Source: Rossellomorea sp. SC111 (GTDB lineage: Bacteria; Bacillota; Bacilli; Bacillales; Bacillaceae_B). Taken from it: DNA of 64,000 nucleotides. Both the position numbers and the translations under genes were made by a program. The stretch spans positions 217,803 to 281,802 of the forward strand of contig NZ_JANIOC010000006.1 of the NCBI RefSeq assembly GCF_024733565.1, written 5' to 3'. The notes under the pieces are model-generated. The model saw nothing but the letters and a program-made list of their open reading frames with translations. It searched no databases and had not been told where the DNA came from. This document shows, piece by piece, positions 43,292-52,621 of the stretch (position 1 is its first letter; the number at the start of each line of letters is the position of its first letter).

Positions 43292-44329
43292 ATGATCGAG
43301 GTTGAAACATCTATAAATAATGAATCCTTTCGGGAAGAAACTTATCTTGAAGCATCTCATCGAGTGGATAAGAGGCAGTTTTCTGAAAAAGAATACAATA
43401 AGTTTGTAAAGTTGAAGGGTGTAAGGGATTGGTCAACGTTAACTTGGAAGGACGTTGGAAGACCTTATGAGGTGACGTCCTTTGCTAAAGAAAAAAAGGA
43501 GTGGGAAAAAGCAAATGGAAAATCACTTCCCGTCCATACTTCATGGGAAATGTTTAATCGCTCCTTCCACGAATGGTTTGTGAAAGATATACCTGCTGAA
43601 ACGAAGGAAAGTAGAAGTCGCATTGTCAGAAATGCTTTGAAGTTGAATGTGAAAAAATCCACGGAAGCACTGGGGGACCACCTCAGGCTGCATCTATGGA
43701 ATTATGTGCATCGAATCCAGGATGGTGTGTGGGATCCCAGAGGGAAGAGAGCCTTATTCAGCGGACTTGATGTCGTTAAGCCGAAAATTTTATTTTTAGG
43801 GGCAGCTGAAGGATATGAAGCAATGCAGCTCTCAGCCCTTTATCCCGGCAGTGAAATCGTGATGGTTGATTATGACTCATTTTGTCGTGATACCCGTTAT
43901 GAGGAATTTCCGGAAACGTACCCATTTTTAGGGCCAAATCCTGCAACTGGTGGATTCAAAACGTATTATAAAGGTGACTTTAAGACAACATACATCGTTG
44001 CGGATATCAGGGACTTAACCTTCGGAAGAGAGTTTGACATAGTATTGAGTGTTGGACTATTAGAACATTTTCCAGATGAATTCAAATCTGAAGTGGTAGA
44101 GTGGCATCGTAAATTCCTGAAGCCAAACGGGTACATGGTCCTTACTACACCAAGGGCTCAGCTGAAATCCAAAGTGTACTACGAAGTGATGGCAGATGTG
44201 ATGAACCATACGTACAGGGAACTGATGACTGTCGAACAGATGGGTCTTTATTTATATGAGAATGGGGCGGATATTTTACAGCACGGTTATATTAAAGTTC
44301 ATAATGGAATCATTGCGAAAGCAAGATAA
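43292..44329 (+). CDS. Class I SAM-dependent methyltransferase of unknown target
   Basis: The 345-residue protein has a C-terminal Rossmann-type SAM domain: motif I ILFLGAAEGYEAMQLSALYP near 161, the acidic VMVDYD at the end of strand 2, IVADIRDL near 230 and IVLSVGLLEHFPDEF near 246. The 150-residue N-terminal part is charged and of unknown role, with HLRLHLWNYVHRIQDGVWDP leading into the domain. Target is not deducible. ATG 43292 follows AGGGGAG; a GTG three codons up is the alternative. A single gene with its own terminator, in an accessory stretch. Confidence 0.75.
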   Translation: MIEVETSINNESFREETYLEASHRVDKRQFSEKEYNKFVKLKGVRDWSTLTWKDVGRPYEVTSFAKEKKEWEKANGKSLPVHTSWEMFNRSFHEWFVKDIPAETKESRSRIVRNALKLNVKKSTEALGDHLRLHLWNYVHRIQDGVWDPRGKRALFSGLDVVKPKILFLGAAEGYEAMQLSALYPGSEIVMVDYDSFCRDTRYEEFPETYPFLGPNPATGGFKTYYKGDFKTTYIVADIRDLTFGREFDIVLSVGLLEHFPDEFKSEVVEWHRKFLKPNGYMVLTTPRAQLKSKVYYEVMADVMNHTYRELMTVEQMGLYLYENGADILQHGYIKVHNGIIAKAR

Positions 44330-44337
44330 GGGACGAA

Positions 44338-44377
44338 AAGCTTTTGATTTTTTGAATCAAAGGCTTTTTATTTTTGA
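44338..44377 (+). terminator. Methyltransferase gene terminator
   Basis: AAGCTTTTGATT pairs with AATCAAAGGCTT across 5 nt, followed by TTTATTTTT. Confidence 0.75.
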
Positions 44378-44387
44378 AAAATATATA

Positions 44388-44425
44388 TTGAATAATCCTT
44401 TTTTTAGTGTAAAATTACACTAAAA
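44388..44425 (+). promoter_or_regulatory. Promoter with an overlapping perfect palindromic operator
   Basis: TTGAAT (44388-44393), 16 bp, TAAAAT (44410-44415). A perfect inverted repeat with 11-bp arms, TTTTAGTGTAA and its complement (44402-44412 and 44415-44425), covers the -10. It looks like the site of a TetR- or MarR-type dimer. No such regulator gene is near. Confidence 0.55.
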
Positions 44426-44447
44426 GAGTAAAGGTGGTGGAGATGGA

Positions 44448-45902
44448 TTGATTGGACTAGTGAAGGGGAAGCTCAGAGCATGGGTATTAATTGTCCCTAT
44501 TGTATTAGCATATATTTTGATATTCCAGTGGGGATTGAATGAAAGAGACTCAAAAAACATCATAACGGATGTAAGCCGATTAATGCCAACAAAAATTGAT
44601 AAACTTGTTAAAGGTAGCCAAGAGAAAGGTATAGTAGAGGCGCTTTCTAAAGCAAGAGAAGAAAATCTCAGAGTATCGATTGCGGGTAAGAGACACAGTC
44701 AAGGAGGGCATACCTACTACCCAGATGGGATGGTATTGGATATGACGGGTTTCAACGAAGTGCTTAGTGTGGATCCATCCAATAAAACGATTCATGTGCA
44801 GAGTGGAGCTACTTGGGATGATATACAAAAAGCGATAAATCCTTATGGACTTTCAGTGAAAGTGATGCAATCGCAAAATATATTCACAGTAGGCGGATCA
44901 TTATCCGTAAATGCCCATGGAAGGGATATAAGAAATGGCTCGTTAATTGAAACGGTTAATTGGTTCCGTCTTTTAAAGCCTGATGGGGAGATCATCACCG
45001 TTTCAAGAAGTGAAAACGAAGAGTTTTTTCCGTTGGTCATTGGGGGATATGGGTTGTTCGGTGTAATCTTGGACGTGGAATTACAACTTACATCTGATGA
45101 GCTTTTGGCATTGGAAACCGAAGAGTTGAACGTTGAAGACTATGAAGATTATTTTAATCAAAACGTTTTAAAAGATGAAAACGTAAAAATGCATTTAGCT
45201 CGATTGTCAACTGCTCCGGATACATTTCTCCAGGATATGTATGTGACCAACTACAGGGTTAGTGACGATCAGGAGAAGTACATTGATTATAATACTCTAA
45301 AAAAAGATGAATTTACTGGTTTAACAAAATTCTCCCTCGGACTTTCAAGGGATTTTGATTGGGGGAAAAATCTCTTTTGGTATATGCAGAAATCATTCTT
45401 TGATAAAAGTGATGGTAATTTGGAAACCCGAAATAATGTGATGCGTTCAGAATCGGAGTTTTTAGAATACAAAGGTGAAAACGACACAGATATTTTACAA
45501 GAGTATTTTGTTCCAGTTGATGAGTATGAAGAGTATATCGATGATTTACGAGTATACTTGGCTGATGAGGACATTAATCTTATGAACATCACGGTGAGGT
45601 ATGTGAATCAGAGTAAAGAAGCAGTATTATCCTATGCGAAAGAAGATATGTTTGCACTAGTATTATTAATTAATCAGGGACTCGGTGAGGAGGAAAGAAA
45701 GCAGACCGGTGATACCATCCGTGGTATGGTCGACATTACCATTGAACATGGGGGAAGCTATTATCTTCCTTACTATCAATATCCCACAGACGAACAACTA
45801 CACGAGGCTTACCCAAATGCGGAACAATTCTTTCAGAATAAGCGGCAGTATGATCCAGATGAACGGTTTGTGAATATATTTTATGAGGTGTATGGAAAAT
45901 GA
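44448..45902 (+). CDS. Membrane-anchored FAD-binding oxidoreductase
   Basis: The 484-residue protein has one N-terminal membrane segment (AWVLIVPIVLAYILIFQWGL) and then a FAD_binding_4 domain of the vanillyl-alcohol oxidase type. LRVSIAGKRHSQGGHTYYPD (about 75-94) and GGSLSVNAHGRDIRNG (about 148) form the flavin site; the HSQGG motif may carry covalent FAD. The C-terminal half resembles sugar-lactone oxidase cap domains only loosely, so the substrate is unknown. The start is TTG 44448 with GGTGGTGGAG. The stop overlaps the next start (ATGA). Confidence 0.75.
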   Translation: MIGLVKGKLRAWVLIVPIVLAYILIFQWGLNERDSKNIITDVSRLMPTKIDKLVKGSQEKGIVEALSKAREENLRVSIAGKRHSQGGHTYYPDGMVLDMTGFNEVLSVDPSNKTIHVQSGATWDDIQKAINPYGLSVKVMQSQNIFTVGGSLSVNAHGRDIRNGSLIETVNWFRLLKPDGEIITVSRSENEEFFPLVIGGYGLFGVILDVELQLTSDELLALETEELNVEDYEDYFNQNVLKDENVKMHLARLSTAPDTFLQDMYVTNYRVSDDQEKYIDYNTLKKDEFTGLTKFSLGLSRDFDWGKNLFWYMQKSFFDKSDGNLETRNNVMRSESEFLEYKGENDTDILQEYFVPVDEYEEYIDDLRVYLADEDINLMNITVRYVNQSKEAVLSYAKEDMFALVLLINQGLGEEERKQTGDTIRGMVDITIEHGGSYYLPYYQYPTDEQLHEAYPNAEQFFQNKRQYDPDERFVNIFYEVYGK

Positions 45903-46459
45903 GATGGTTAATTGTGTCTCAAAGTTTTGCAATGGTAGCTGCGAGTGTGTCATTCCCATTTTATTTACTTTTCATTCAAAATATCGGAAGTGATTTTTCG
46001 AGTTTTGGATTTGCTTACGGATTGTTCACGTTAAGCGCAGCGGTCGGCCATCGAATCATAGGTAGGCTGTCTGACTTAATTGGTGGTCAGATCCTTCTTA
46101 TTGTTTACAGTATAGGAATGAGCTTCCTCTTTCTGTTCATCCCTTCAATAGGTTCAATTCAAGAAGTATATATGATTCAGGTATTACTTGGTGTGTTAGG
46201 AGCTTTGCAAAAGACGTCAGAGAAAGTGGTGATCAGTGACATGACAGAGCATGCTTCTAGAGGGAAGAGCATTGGACAGTATCACTTTTGGACCGCTCTA
46301 TTTTCAAGCATTGCAGTGATGGGGACAGGGTTCATCTTGGAATATTTCACAATCCATTTTCTATTCTATGCATGTTCACTTTTCTTTTTCATTAGTGGAC
46401 TCGTCATCATCATTTTTGGGTCTAAATTGAAACGGGCTGTTCCCATGTCGGTTGACTAG
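45899..46459 (+). CDS. Half-size MFS transporter-like protein (six membrane segments)
   Basis: The 186-residue protein has about six hydrophobic segments and motif A of the major facilitator family between segments 2 and 3 (GRLSDLIGGQILLI, about 55-68). It corresponds to the N-terminal half of a normal 12-helix carrier and ends with a proper stop; I found no second half downstream. Its start overlaps the FAD enzyme stop by 4 nt, so expression is coupled. It could be a truncated gene or a real half-transporter that dimerises. Confidence 0.65.
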   Translation: MRWLIVSQSFAMVAASVSFPFYLLFIQNIGSDFSSFGFAYGLFTLSAAVGHRIIGRLSDLIGGQILLIVYSIGMSFLFLFIPSIGSIQEVYMIQVLLGVLGALQKTSEKVVISDMTEHASRGKSIGQYHFWTALFSSIAVMGTGFILEYFTIHFLFYACSLFFFISGLVIIIFGSKLKRAVPMSVD

Positions 46460-46585
46460 ATGCATAGCAAAACCTTCATGATAAAATTCTCCTGCACAAG
46501 AGAAGGATTTACTCTCTTAAAGGGCTAATTATAGAGGTAAGGTTATTTTTCTGAAAATTCTTTATATACCACAGGGGGAAATGGA

Positions 46586-48970
46586 ATGAATGGAGGAATT
46601 GAGCTTCAAAAGCATAAAAAGAATAAGCGTCTTAAACTAACAATCTGGACAGCAGGAAGTATATTGTTTATTCTGCTCGGGCTATTAATCTTTGCAAATT
46701 ATTACATCGACAGGTCTCTCCCCGTTACATCAGGTACCATTACATTGGATGGTTTATCAGAGGAAGTTAAAATCATTAGAGATAAAGATGGCGTACCACA
46801 TATTCAGGCTCAAAATGAAAAAGACCTCTATATGGCACAAGGGTATGTTCAAGCCCAGGATCGTTTGTTCCAAATGGATCTAAGCAGGCGCCAGGCATCG
46901 GGAAGATTGAGTGAAGTCGTCGGAGACAAGGCGGTGGATAGGGACAAGTTCTTCCGGACATTTGGTTTGAGGAGGGCGGCGGAGGTATCCTTTACAGCCT
47001 ATCCGGATGAAGCAAAGCAGCTTCTCGAGTGGTATGCTGAGGGAGTAAATGCGTATATGGAAGAGGCAAAAGACCGGGGTAGTCTTCCTATTGAATTCAC
47101 CCTACTGGGTTACAAACCTGAGAAATGGACACCCATTGATTCTTTGACCATCGGTAAATACATGGCTTTTGACTTGGGGGGACATTGGCAGGGCCAGGCC
47201 TTCAGGTATTGGGCATTGGCTAATCTACCTAAGGAAAAGGCATATGACTTGTTTCCATCCTATCCGGATGAAGCCCCTACCATTCTTTCAGATATTGGAG
47301 AGGTAAAGGTCGATTTAAAGCAGTCTTTCGCTTCAGCAGTCATACCGCCTGAATTTAATGGAAGCAATAACTGGGTTGTCAGCGGCGATAAAACGAAAAG
47401 TGGAAAACCGTTACTGGCAGATGATCCACATCTATCACTGGGGACGCCTTCCATATGGTATCAAATGCAGCTCGAATCACCTGAAATCAATGTAAGTGGG
47501 GTGATCTTCGCCGGAATTCCCGGGATCATACTTGGTCATAATGAACAGATTGCTTGGGGTGTGACGAACACTGGGCCAGACGTACAGGATTTGTATGTAG
47601 AGAAGCGAAACGAAGAAGATCCCGATCTATTTTTGTATGACGGGAATTGGGAAAAGGCTACCATCATACAAGAACCAATTAAAGTGAAGGACAGCGATAC
47701 CATTCCATATAAAGTCACAATAACAAGGCATGGTCCTGTGATTTCGGAATTTGCTCATCAAAGTGCTGCCGAGGAGGTGCTGGCCATGCGTTGGACAGCA
47801 CTGGATCCAAGTCTTGAACTTTCTGCCATCATCAATATCAATAAAGCAAAGAATTGGAATGAATTCGAGGAAGCTCTGAAAGACTTTCATGTGCCTACCC
47901 AGAATTTCGTATTTGCTTCTAAAGATGGCACGATTGCATATAAAGCAAATGGAAAGATTCCAATCAGGAAAAAAGGGGATGGGCTACTGCCTGTTCCAGG
48001 ATGGGATCCTGATTATGACTGGCAGGGCTTCATTCCTTTTAACGAACTCCCGAAAGTGATCAATCCTGAATCAGGCTATGTGGCAACAGCGAATAATAAA
48101 GTGGTAACAGATGATTACCCTTATCACATCAGTCATCACTGGGCACAACCGTATCGATATATGAGAATTTCAGAATACTTAGAAGGAAAAAGTGATCTGT
48201 CGATTTCTGATATGAAAGGATTGCAAATGGATCAATTGAATTTACATGCACGTGAATTTGTCCCTATCCTCACTAAGGATCTAGAATCCGTTTCATTGAA
48301 TGGTGATCAAAGGAAAGCCATTGAGATGTTGAAATCATGGGATTATTCGGATGATAAAGATTTGGCTGCCCCCCTGATTTTTCATCAATGGATGAACGAA
48401 ATATCAACAGGGCTTTTTCAAAAGGATGTACCAGATGAAATGATGAAGCTCTTCGAAGGCCGTCAAAGTGTTGTGGATGAACTTATCCGGAAAGCGCACA
48501 CAGGGGAAGAGTCCCCATGGTTTGCAGATCGGGGCGGATATGAATCGTTTTTGACTGCGTCACTTACCAGTGCTTTAAGTGAGCTGGAGGAAACCTATGG
48601 ACCTTCCATGGATGATTGGGAGTGGGGAATGTACCATAGGGTCTACTTCGAACATCCATTATCAAGCGCTTCCCCTATCTTAAAAAAATTTTTAAATGAC
48701 AAAGATCCTGTACCTGTTGGTGGGAGCAGGGTCACAGTGGAAGCTGCAAGTTATAATGACGAAGGGATCGTCAACCACGGTGCCTCGTGGAGATTCGTCA
48801 TAGACACATCAGATATGGCGAATGGGTATCATATTGTCGGCCCTGGACAAGCGGGTCATTACAAAAGTAAGTGGTACCAGAATCAAATTGACGCATGGGT
48901 AAAGGGAGAGTATCATAAAACCTCACTTGAGGATCCAGATGGTGAAATATTGATTTTACAATCGAAATAA
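46586..48970 (+). CDS. Penicillin acylase (N-terminal nucleophile hydrolase) family protein
   Basis: The 794-residue protein has one N-terminal membrane segment (about 19-41) and then a penicillin-amidase domain: the alpha chain (DGVPHIQAQNEKDLYMAQGY at 68-87), a spacer and the beta chain that would begin at S260 in the GSNNWVVSG motif after self-cleavage. DDPHLSLGTPSIWYQMQLES and GHNEQIAWGVTNTGPDVQDL are conserved. Members cleave penicillins or N-acyl homoserine lactones, but natural substrates in Bacillus are usually unknown. GGGGGAAATGG precedes the ATG. Single gene. Confidence 0.9.
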   Translation: MNGGIELQKHKKNKRLKLTIWTAGSILFILLGLLIFANYYIDRSLPVTSGTITLDGLSEEVKIIRDKDGVPHIQAQNEKDLYMAQGYVQAQDRLFQMDLSRRQASGRLSEVVGDKAVDRDKFFRTFGLRRAAEVSFTAYPDEAKQLLEWYAEGVNAYMEEAKDRGSLPIEFTLLGYKPEKWTPIDSLTIGKYMAFDLGGHWQGQAFRYWALANLPKEKAYDLFPSYPDEAPTILSDIGEVKVDLKQSFASAVIPPEFNGSNNWVVSGDKTKSGKPLLADDPHLSLGTPSIWYQMQLESPEINVSGVIFAGIPGIILGHNEQIAWGVTNTGPDVQDLYVEKRNEEDPDLFLYDGNWEKATIIQEPIKVKDSDTIPYKVTITRHGPVISEFAHQSAAEEVLAMRWTALDPSLELSAIININKAKNWNEFEEALKDFHVPTQNFVFASKDGTIAYKANGKIPIRKKGDGLLPVPGWDPDYDWQGFIPFNELPKVINPESGYVATANNKVVTDDYPYHISHHWAQPYRYMRISEYLEGKSDLSISDMKGLQMDQLNLHAREFVPILTKDLESVSLNGDQRKAIEMLKSWDYSDDKDLAAPLIFHQWMNEISTGLFQKDVPDEMMKLFEGRQSVVDELIRKAHTGEESPWFADRGGYESFLTASLTSALSELEETYGPSMDDWEWGMYHRVYFEHPLSSASPILKKFLNDKDPVPVGGSRVTVEAASYNDEGIVNHGASWRFVIDTSDMANGYHIVGPGQAGHYKSKWYQNQIDAWVKGEYHKTSLEDPDGEILILQSK

Positions 48971-48971
48971 A

Positions 48972-49015
48972 CCAAAACTGCTTGAAGGGTTTCCCTTTGA
49001 GCAGTTTTATTATGT
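48972..49015 (+). terminator. Acylase gene terminator
   Basis: AAACTGCTTGAAGGG pairs with CCCTTTGAGCAGTTT across TTT, followed by TATTATG with few T. Confidence 0.6.
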
Positions 49016-49190
49016 TTTTTATAAAAAGTTTTATTATAGTATGAAACGGGTACACTCACATCATAGTGAATAGATTGTTTATGAATAAGACCGGTATGAA
49101 TGGAAATACTGACAAGATGTGATTTCAAACCCTCTATTATTATGGTACGATAATATGTGAAGAATCAGTTACATAGAAAGCAGTGAACGT

Positions 49191-50150
49191 ATGACAAGGA
49201 TGGAGAAAGAGAAAGTGATCGTCGTTATTGGTCCCACTGCTGTAGGGAAAACCAATACAAGCATAAGCCTTGCTAAACGATTTGATGGAGAAGTCATTAG
49301 TGGTGACTCCATGCAAATTTATAAAAAAATGGACATTGGAACCGCCAAAATCACCACTGACGAGATGGATGGCGTACCTCACCACTTGATTGACATTAAA
49401 AATCCTGAAGAACCATTTTCAGTGGCGGAGTTTCAAAAGCTTGTAAGGAAGAAAATATCCGACATTCATTCACGGGGAAAAACTCCCCTGATAGTTGGAG
49501 GGACTGGTCTTTATATTCAGTCGGTCCTGTATGATTATCAATTCACTGAAACACCAGGCGATGAAGACTTTCGGGCTGAGTTAGAAGCAGAACTTGAAAA
49601 GTTTGGGTCTGTTTGGCTTCATCGTAGTCTAGTTAAGATCGACCCCGACTCTGCCAGGAATATTCATCCTAATAATACGCGTCGTGTGATCCGTGCTTTG
49701 GAAATTTTCCATTGTACAGGTAAGACGATGAGTGAGTATCAAGCTTCCCAAACCCATGAGCTTCAATATGATGTAGCCTTGATTGGTTTGACCCTGGATC
49801 GGGAAAAGCTTTACGAAAGAATCAACCTCCGGGTAGACCTGATGATGAAAAAGGGACTTTTAGAAGAAGTGAAAGCGTTATATGATGGAGGCGTGAGAAA
49901 CGTTCAGTCTGTTCAGGCGATCGGGTATAAAGAGCTTTATGACTATTTTGATGGAAACGTCAGCCTGGAAACGGCAATAGAGAACCTGAAACAAAACTCC
50001 AGAAGGTACGCCAAGCGTCAGCTCACCTGGTTCCGAAATAAGATGGAAGTTGCCTGGTACGACATGACTGAAGAAAGTTTGCACAGCAAAAATATTGAGG
50101 AGATTTCAGAATTTATTGCAGGAAAGCTTCAATTAAAGTCGAATAAGTAA
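49191..50150 (+). CDS. miaA: tRNA dimethylallyltransferase
   Basis: MiaA adds a dimethylallyl group to A37 of tRNAs reading U-starting codons, the substrate for MiaB encoded at 15.6 kb. The 319-residue protein has the P-loop GPTAVGKT near residue 13, GDSMQIYKKMDIGTAK near 38, DIKNPEEPFSVAEFQ and QAIGYKELYDYFDG near 243. Length is normal. The ribosome site is weak for ATG 49191; the alternative ATG 49200 is worse. hfq follows 27 nt later as in many bacteria. Confidence 0.97.
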   Translation: MTRMEKEKVIVVIGPTAVGKTNTSISLAKRFDGEVISGDSMQIYKKMDIGTAKITTDEMDGVPHHLIDIKNPEEPFSVAEFQKLVRKKISDIHSRGKTPLIVGGTGLYIQSVLYDYQFTETPGDEDFRAELEAELEKFGSVWLHRSLVKIDPDSARNIHPNNTRRVIRALEIFHCTGKTMSEYQASQTHELQYDVALIGLTLDREKLYERINLRVDLMMKKGLLEEVKALYDGGVRNVQSVQAIGYKELYDYFDGNVSLETAIENLKQNSRRYAKRQLTWFRNKMEVAWYDMTEESLHSKNIEEISEFIAGKLQLKSNK

Positions 50151-50177
50151 TGTAGAGATAGAAGAGGAGGACTAACC

Positions 50178-50411
50178 ATGAAACAATCTATTAATATCCA
50201 AGACCAATTCCTTAATCAATTGCGAAAAGACGGATCACTTGTAACGGTATTCCTTTTAAATGGTTTCCAGATTCGCGGGCAGGTGAAGGGGTTTGATAAT
50301 TTTACCGTCTTGTTTGAAACGGAAGGCAAACAGCAACTGGTATATAAACACGCCATCTCAACATTCGCGCCACAGCGAAATGTTCAAATAAATTTTGAAG
50401 AACAAAATTAA
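50178..50411 (+). CDS. hfq: RNA chaperone Hfq
   Basis: The 77-residue Sm-like protein forms hexamers that bind RNA. Sm1 ([20 protein letters not shown], about 20-39) and Sm2 (YKHAISTF, about 55-62) are clear, and the short C-terminal tail is typical of Gram-positive Hfq. GAGGAGG precedes the ATG. It is co-transcribed with miaA. Confidence 0.98.
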   Translation: MKQSINIQDQFLNQLRKDGSLVTVFLLNGFQIRGQVKGFDNFTVLFETEGKQQLVYKHAISTFAPQRNVQINFEEQN

Positions 50412-50420
50412 TGATCATGT

Positions 50421-50450
50421 GAAAGCTGCCCTTTGTGGCAGCTTTTTATA
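50421..50450 (+). terminator. miaA-hfq terminator
   Basis: AAAGCTGCC pairs with GGCAGCTTT across 6 nt, followed by TTATATT. Confidence 0.8.
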
Positions 50451-50790
50451 TTGGAACGGATGTGATGACTGTAAGAATAATTAATGAAATGTACTATTCG
50501 TGAATAGGATGATATGAGAGGCATTTTTATTCATCACTCTATATCTTCATTTAGATAAGATGGACCCTGAATTAGTAATTAAAAGCGGCATAAGGAAAAT
50601 CTAACAGTGCCTGGATAGAGAGTACGAAATGAAAAAACATTCTCAGCGTAATTCTATTTATTTCTCGGGAAAGCGCAGGAATAGACAGGATTCTTTTTAT
50701 TTGTCGAAAATAATCGGATGGAAATGTAGGCGTTTATCACCCTTATATCCTAGATGCGTATATTGTCTTTAGAATGGTGAGGTGAAATCT
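50451..50790 (+). other. Gene-free stretch before spoVK with a possible Spo0A box
   Basis: No coding frame of note is seen. TTGTCGAA at 50701-50708 fits the Spo0A box, but an 8-mer of this kind is expected about twice by chance in this window. I could not find a convincing sigma-E promoter, although spoVK depends on sigma-E in B. subtilis. Confidence 0.3.
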
Positions 50791-51747
50791 TTGGATCAAC
50801 CAATGAGAATGAAAAATAATGGTCAAATCAGCATTGTATTGAATTCTCAAAAAAGGGGTTCAGTACGGGAAACGGTGGATTCGACTCCTCAGTCTCTCCC
50901 TCAAGAGCATGTAGCGTTGAAAGAAATCGAAGAAGAACTTGGAGCTCTTGTCGGAATGGAAGAAATGAAAAAAATGGTGAAAGAAATTTATGCATGGATA
51001 TATGTGAATAAAAAACGGGAAGCCTTGGGCCTGAAGGCAGGAAAGCAAGCTCTTCATATGATGTTCAAAGGGAATCCGGGAACTGGTAAAACGACGGTGG
51101 CAAGAATCATCGGAAAATTGTTCTTAAAGATGAATGTCCTTTCAAAAGGACATTTAATCGAGGCTGAGAGGGCAGATCTCGTCGGGGAATATATTGGTCA
51201 TACTGCTCAGAAAACAAGGGACTTAGTGAAGAAAGCACTCGGAGGGATATTGTTCATCGATGAGGCTTACTCATTGGGTAGAGGCGGCGAAAAGGATTTT
51301 GGTAAGGAAGCAATCGATACCCTTGTCAAGCATATGGAAGATAGGCAGCACGACTTTATCTTGATCCTGGCAGGTTATTCAAGGGAAATGGAGCATTTCC
51401 TTACCTTGAATCCGGGTCTTCAATCACGATTTCCCCTTGTATTTCACTTTCCTGATTATTCTGTGGATCAATTGATGGAAATCGGTAAAAGGATGTTAGA
51501 AGAAAAACAGTACCTATTGAGTCATGATGCCGAAAGGAAGATCCGGGAACATTTGCATGTGGCGAAAAATACATTATCCCCCATGGCATTCTCAAATGGA
51601 AGGTATGTTCGGAATGTCCTTGAAAAGTCAATACGCGCCCAAGCGATGAGACTCTTGTTGGAAAATTGTTATGATCGACATGATCTCCTAACCATCCGCA
51701 GTAATGACCTAGTGTTTACTAAAACGGCATCCGATCACCATACTTAG
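50791..51747 (+). CDS. spoVK: Stage V sporulation protein K (AAA+ ATPase)
   Basis: SpoVK is a CbbX-like AAA+ protein needed for late spore maturation. The 318-residue protein has MMFKGNPGTGKTTVARIIGK (Walker A, near 90-109), GGILFIDEAYSLGRG (Walker B, near 153), and NPGLQSRFPLVFHFPDY as the arginine-finger region. TTG 50791 is preferred because GAGGTG then has 8-nt spacing; GTG 50782 is possible. Gene order hfq-spoVK is as in B. subtilis. Confidence 0.95.
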   Translation: MDQPMRMKNNGQISIVLNSQKRGSVRETVDSTPQSLPQEHVALKEIEEELGALVGMEEMKKMVKEIYAWIYVNKKREALGLKAGKQALHMMFKGNPGTGKTTVARIIGKLFLKMNVLSKGHLIEAERADLVGEYIGHTAQKTRDLVKKALGGILFIDEAYSLGRGGEKDFGKEAIDTLVKHMEDRQHDFILILAGYSREMEHFLTLNPGLQSRFPLVFHFPDYSVDQLMEIGKRMLEEKQYLLSHDAERKIREHLHVAKNTLSPMAFSNGRYVRNVLEKSIRAQAMRLLLENCYDRHDLLTIRSNDLVFTKTASDHHT

Positions 51748-51760
51748 TAACTCAAAAGAC

Positions 51761-51797
51761 AATAAAAAAATGCATTCAACTCTGAATGCATTTTTTT
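51761..51797. terminator. Bidirectional terminator
   Basis: AAAAAAATGCATTC pairs with GAATGCATTTTTTT across 6 nt, between convergent spoVK and the TRIC gene. Confidence 0.9.
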
Positions 51798-51798
51798 A

Positions 51799-52407
51799 TT
51801 AAACATGAGCCCGTAGACTTCTATTCGGTAACCTCCATTTATAAAGGTAAGAGAGTACTCTTAAAGCGGTGGTGATGATGAATAGTGAATATAACTCGAA
51901 GGCTGAATTCACGATACCAAGTCCGATTGCTGCTCCACACAGAACTGCCCAAACCGCATAAATCTCCGAACGCAGGACCAACGGTTTCCGACCAGCCAGA
52001 AGGTCACGTATGATTCCCCCGCCACTTCCGGTTAAAACCGCAGCTACGATGATTGCACTGATGGGGTGATTCATTTCGGAAGCATATAACGCCCCTTGAA
52101 TAGCAAAAGCCGATAGACCGATTGCGTCAAAGAAATTCCCCCACTTCCTCCAATGTCTCAAAAGATTATTGGGGAAAAGAAAGACCGCTGTTATGGAGAG
52201 AAGGGCGATCTGAAACAGCATTCCCTGCTCCCATAAAGCGGAAACGGGTACACCAATCAGTAAATTTCTTATAGCGCCCCCTCCGAATGCAGTGACAATT
52301 CCTAATATATAAACACCGAGGATATCATATTCCTCTTCCATGGCAATGATAGCTCCTGAAATAGCAAAAGCAATGGTACCGATGATACTCAGTACTTCCC
52401 ACGTCAT
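51799..52407 (-). CDS. TRIC (UPF0126) family cation channel protein
   Basis: The 202-residue membrane protein has seven hydrophobic segments arranged as two repeats of three plus one. Each repeat carries the glycine-rich signature: TAFGGGAIRNLLIG (near 38) and TGSGGGIIRDLLAG (near 123). These form the pore in bacterial homologues of trimeric intracellular cation channels. ATG 52407 is chosen for spacing to AGGAGGA; the ATG two codons up is too close. It lies between spoVK and hflX, divergent from the latter. Physiological role unknown. Confidence 0.9.
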   Translation of the reverse strand: MTWEVLSIIGTIAFAISGAIIAMEEEYDILGVYILGIVTAFGGGAIRNLLIGVPVSALWEQGMLFQIALLSITAVFLFPNNLLRHWRKWGNFFDAIGLSAFAIQGALYASEMNHPISAIIVAAVLTGSGGGIIRDLLAGRKPLVLRSEIYAVWAVLCGAAIGLGIVNSAFELYSLFIITTALRVLSYLYKWRLPNRSLRAHV

Positions 52408-52567
52408 ACACATTCCTCCTCACCCTATTACAATACGCTACATGCCATTATGTAGAATCTTGAAGTAGTGTTATGTCATAATCAAACATACTGATTTTAA
52501 CACGTATATGCTTATTTGCAACCATTTTTCATTGCTTTTTACATAGAGTTTACGAGGGGGATTTGAT

Positions 52568-52621
52568 ATGATGGGAAATAGAATGAAAGAGAAAGAAAGT
52601 AGGTTGTTTATTGAAGAATGA
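52568..52621 (+). CDS. 17-codon leader ORF overlapping the hflX start
   Basis: GAGGGGG with 6-7 nt spacing precedes ATG 52568. The frame (peptide [17 protein letters not shown]) ends at TGA 52619-52621, 11 nt inside hflX in another frame. hflX itself begins at TTG with only a weak site, so coupled translation is possible. A sequencing or natural frameshift is the alternative. Confidence 0.35.
   Translation: MMGNRMKEKESRLFIEE

Noticed and set aside
52438..52455. CTACATGCCATTATGTAG between the TRIC and hflX genes
   Set aside because: Six to seven paired bases in AT-rich DNA with no second copy; not enough to call an operator.
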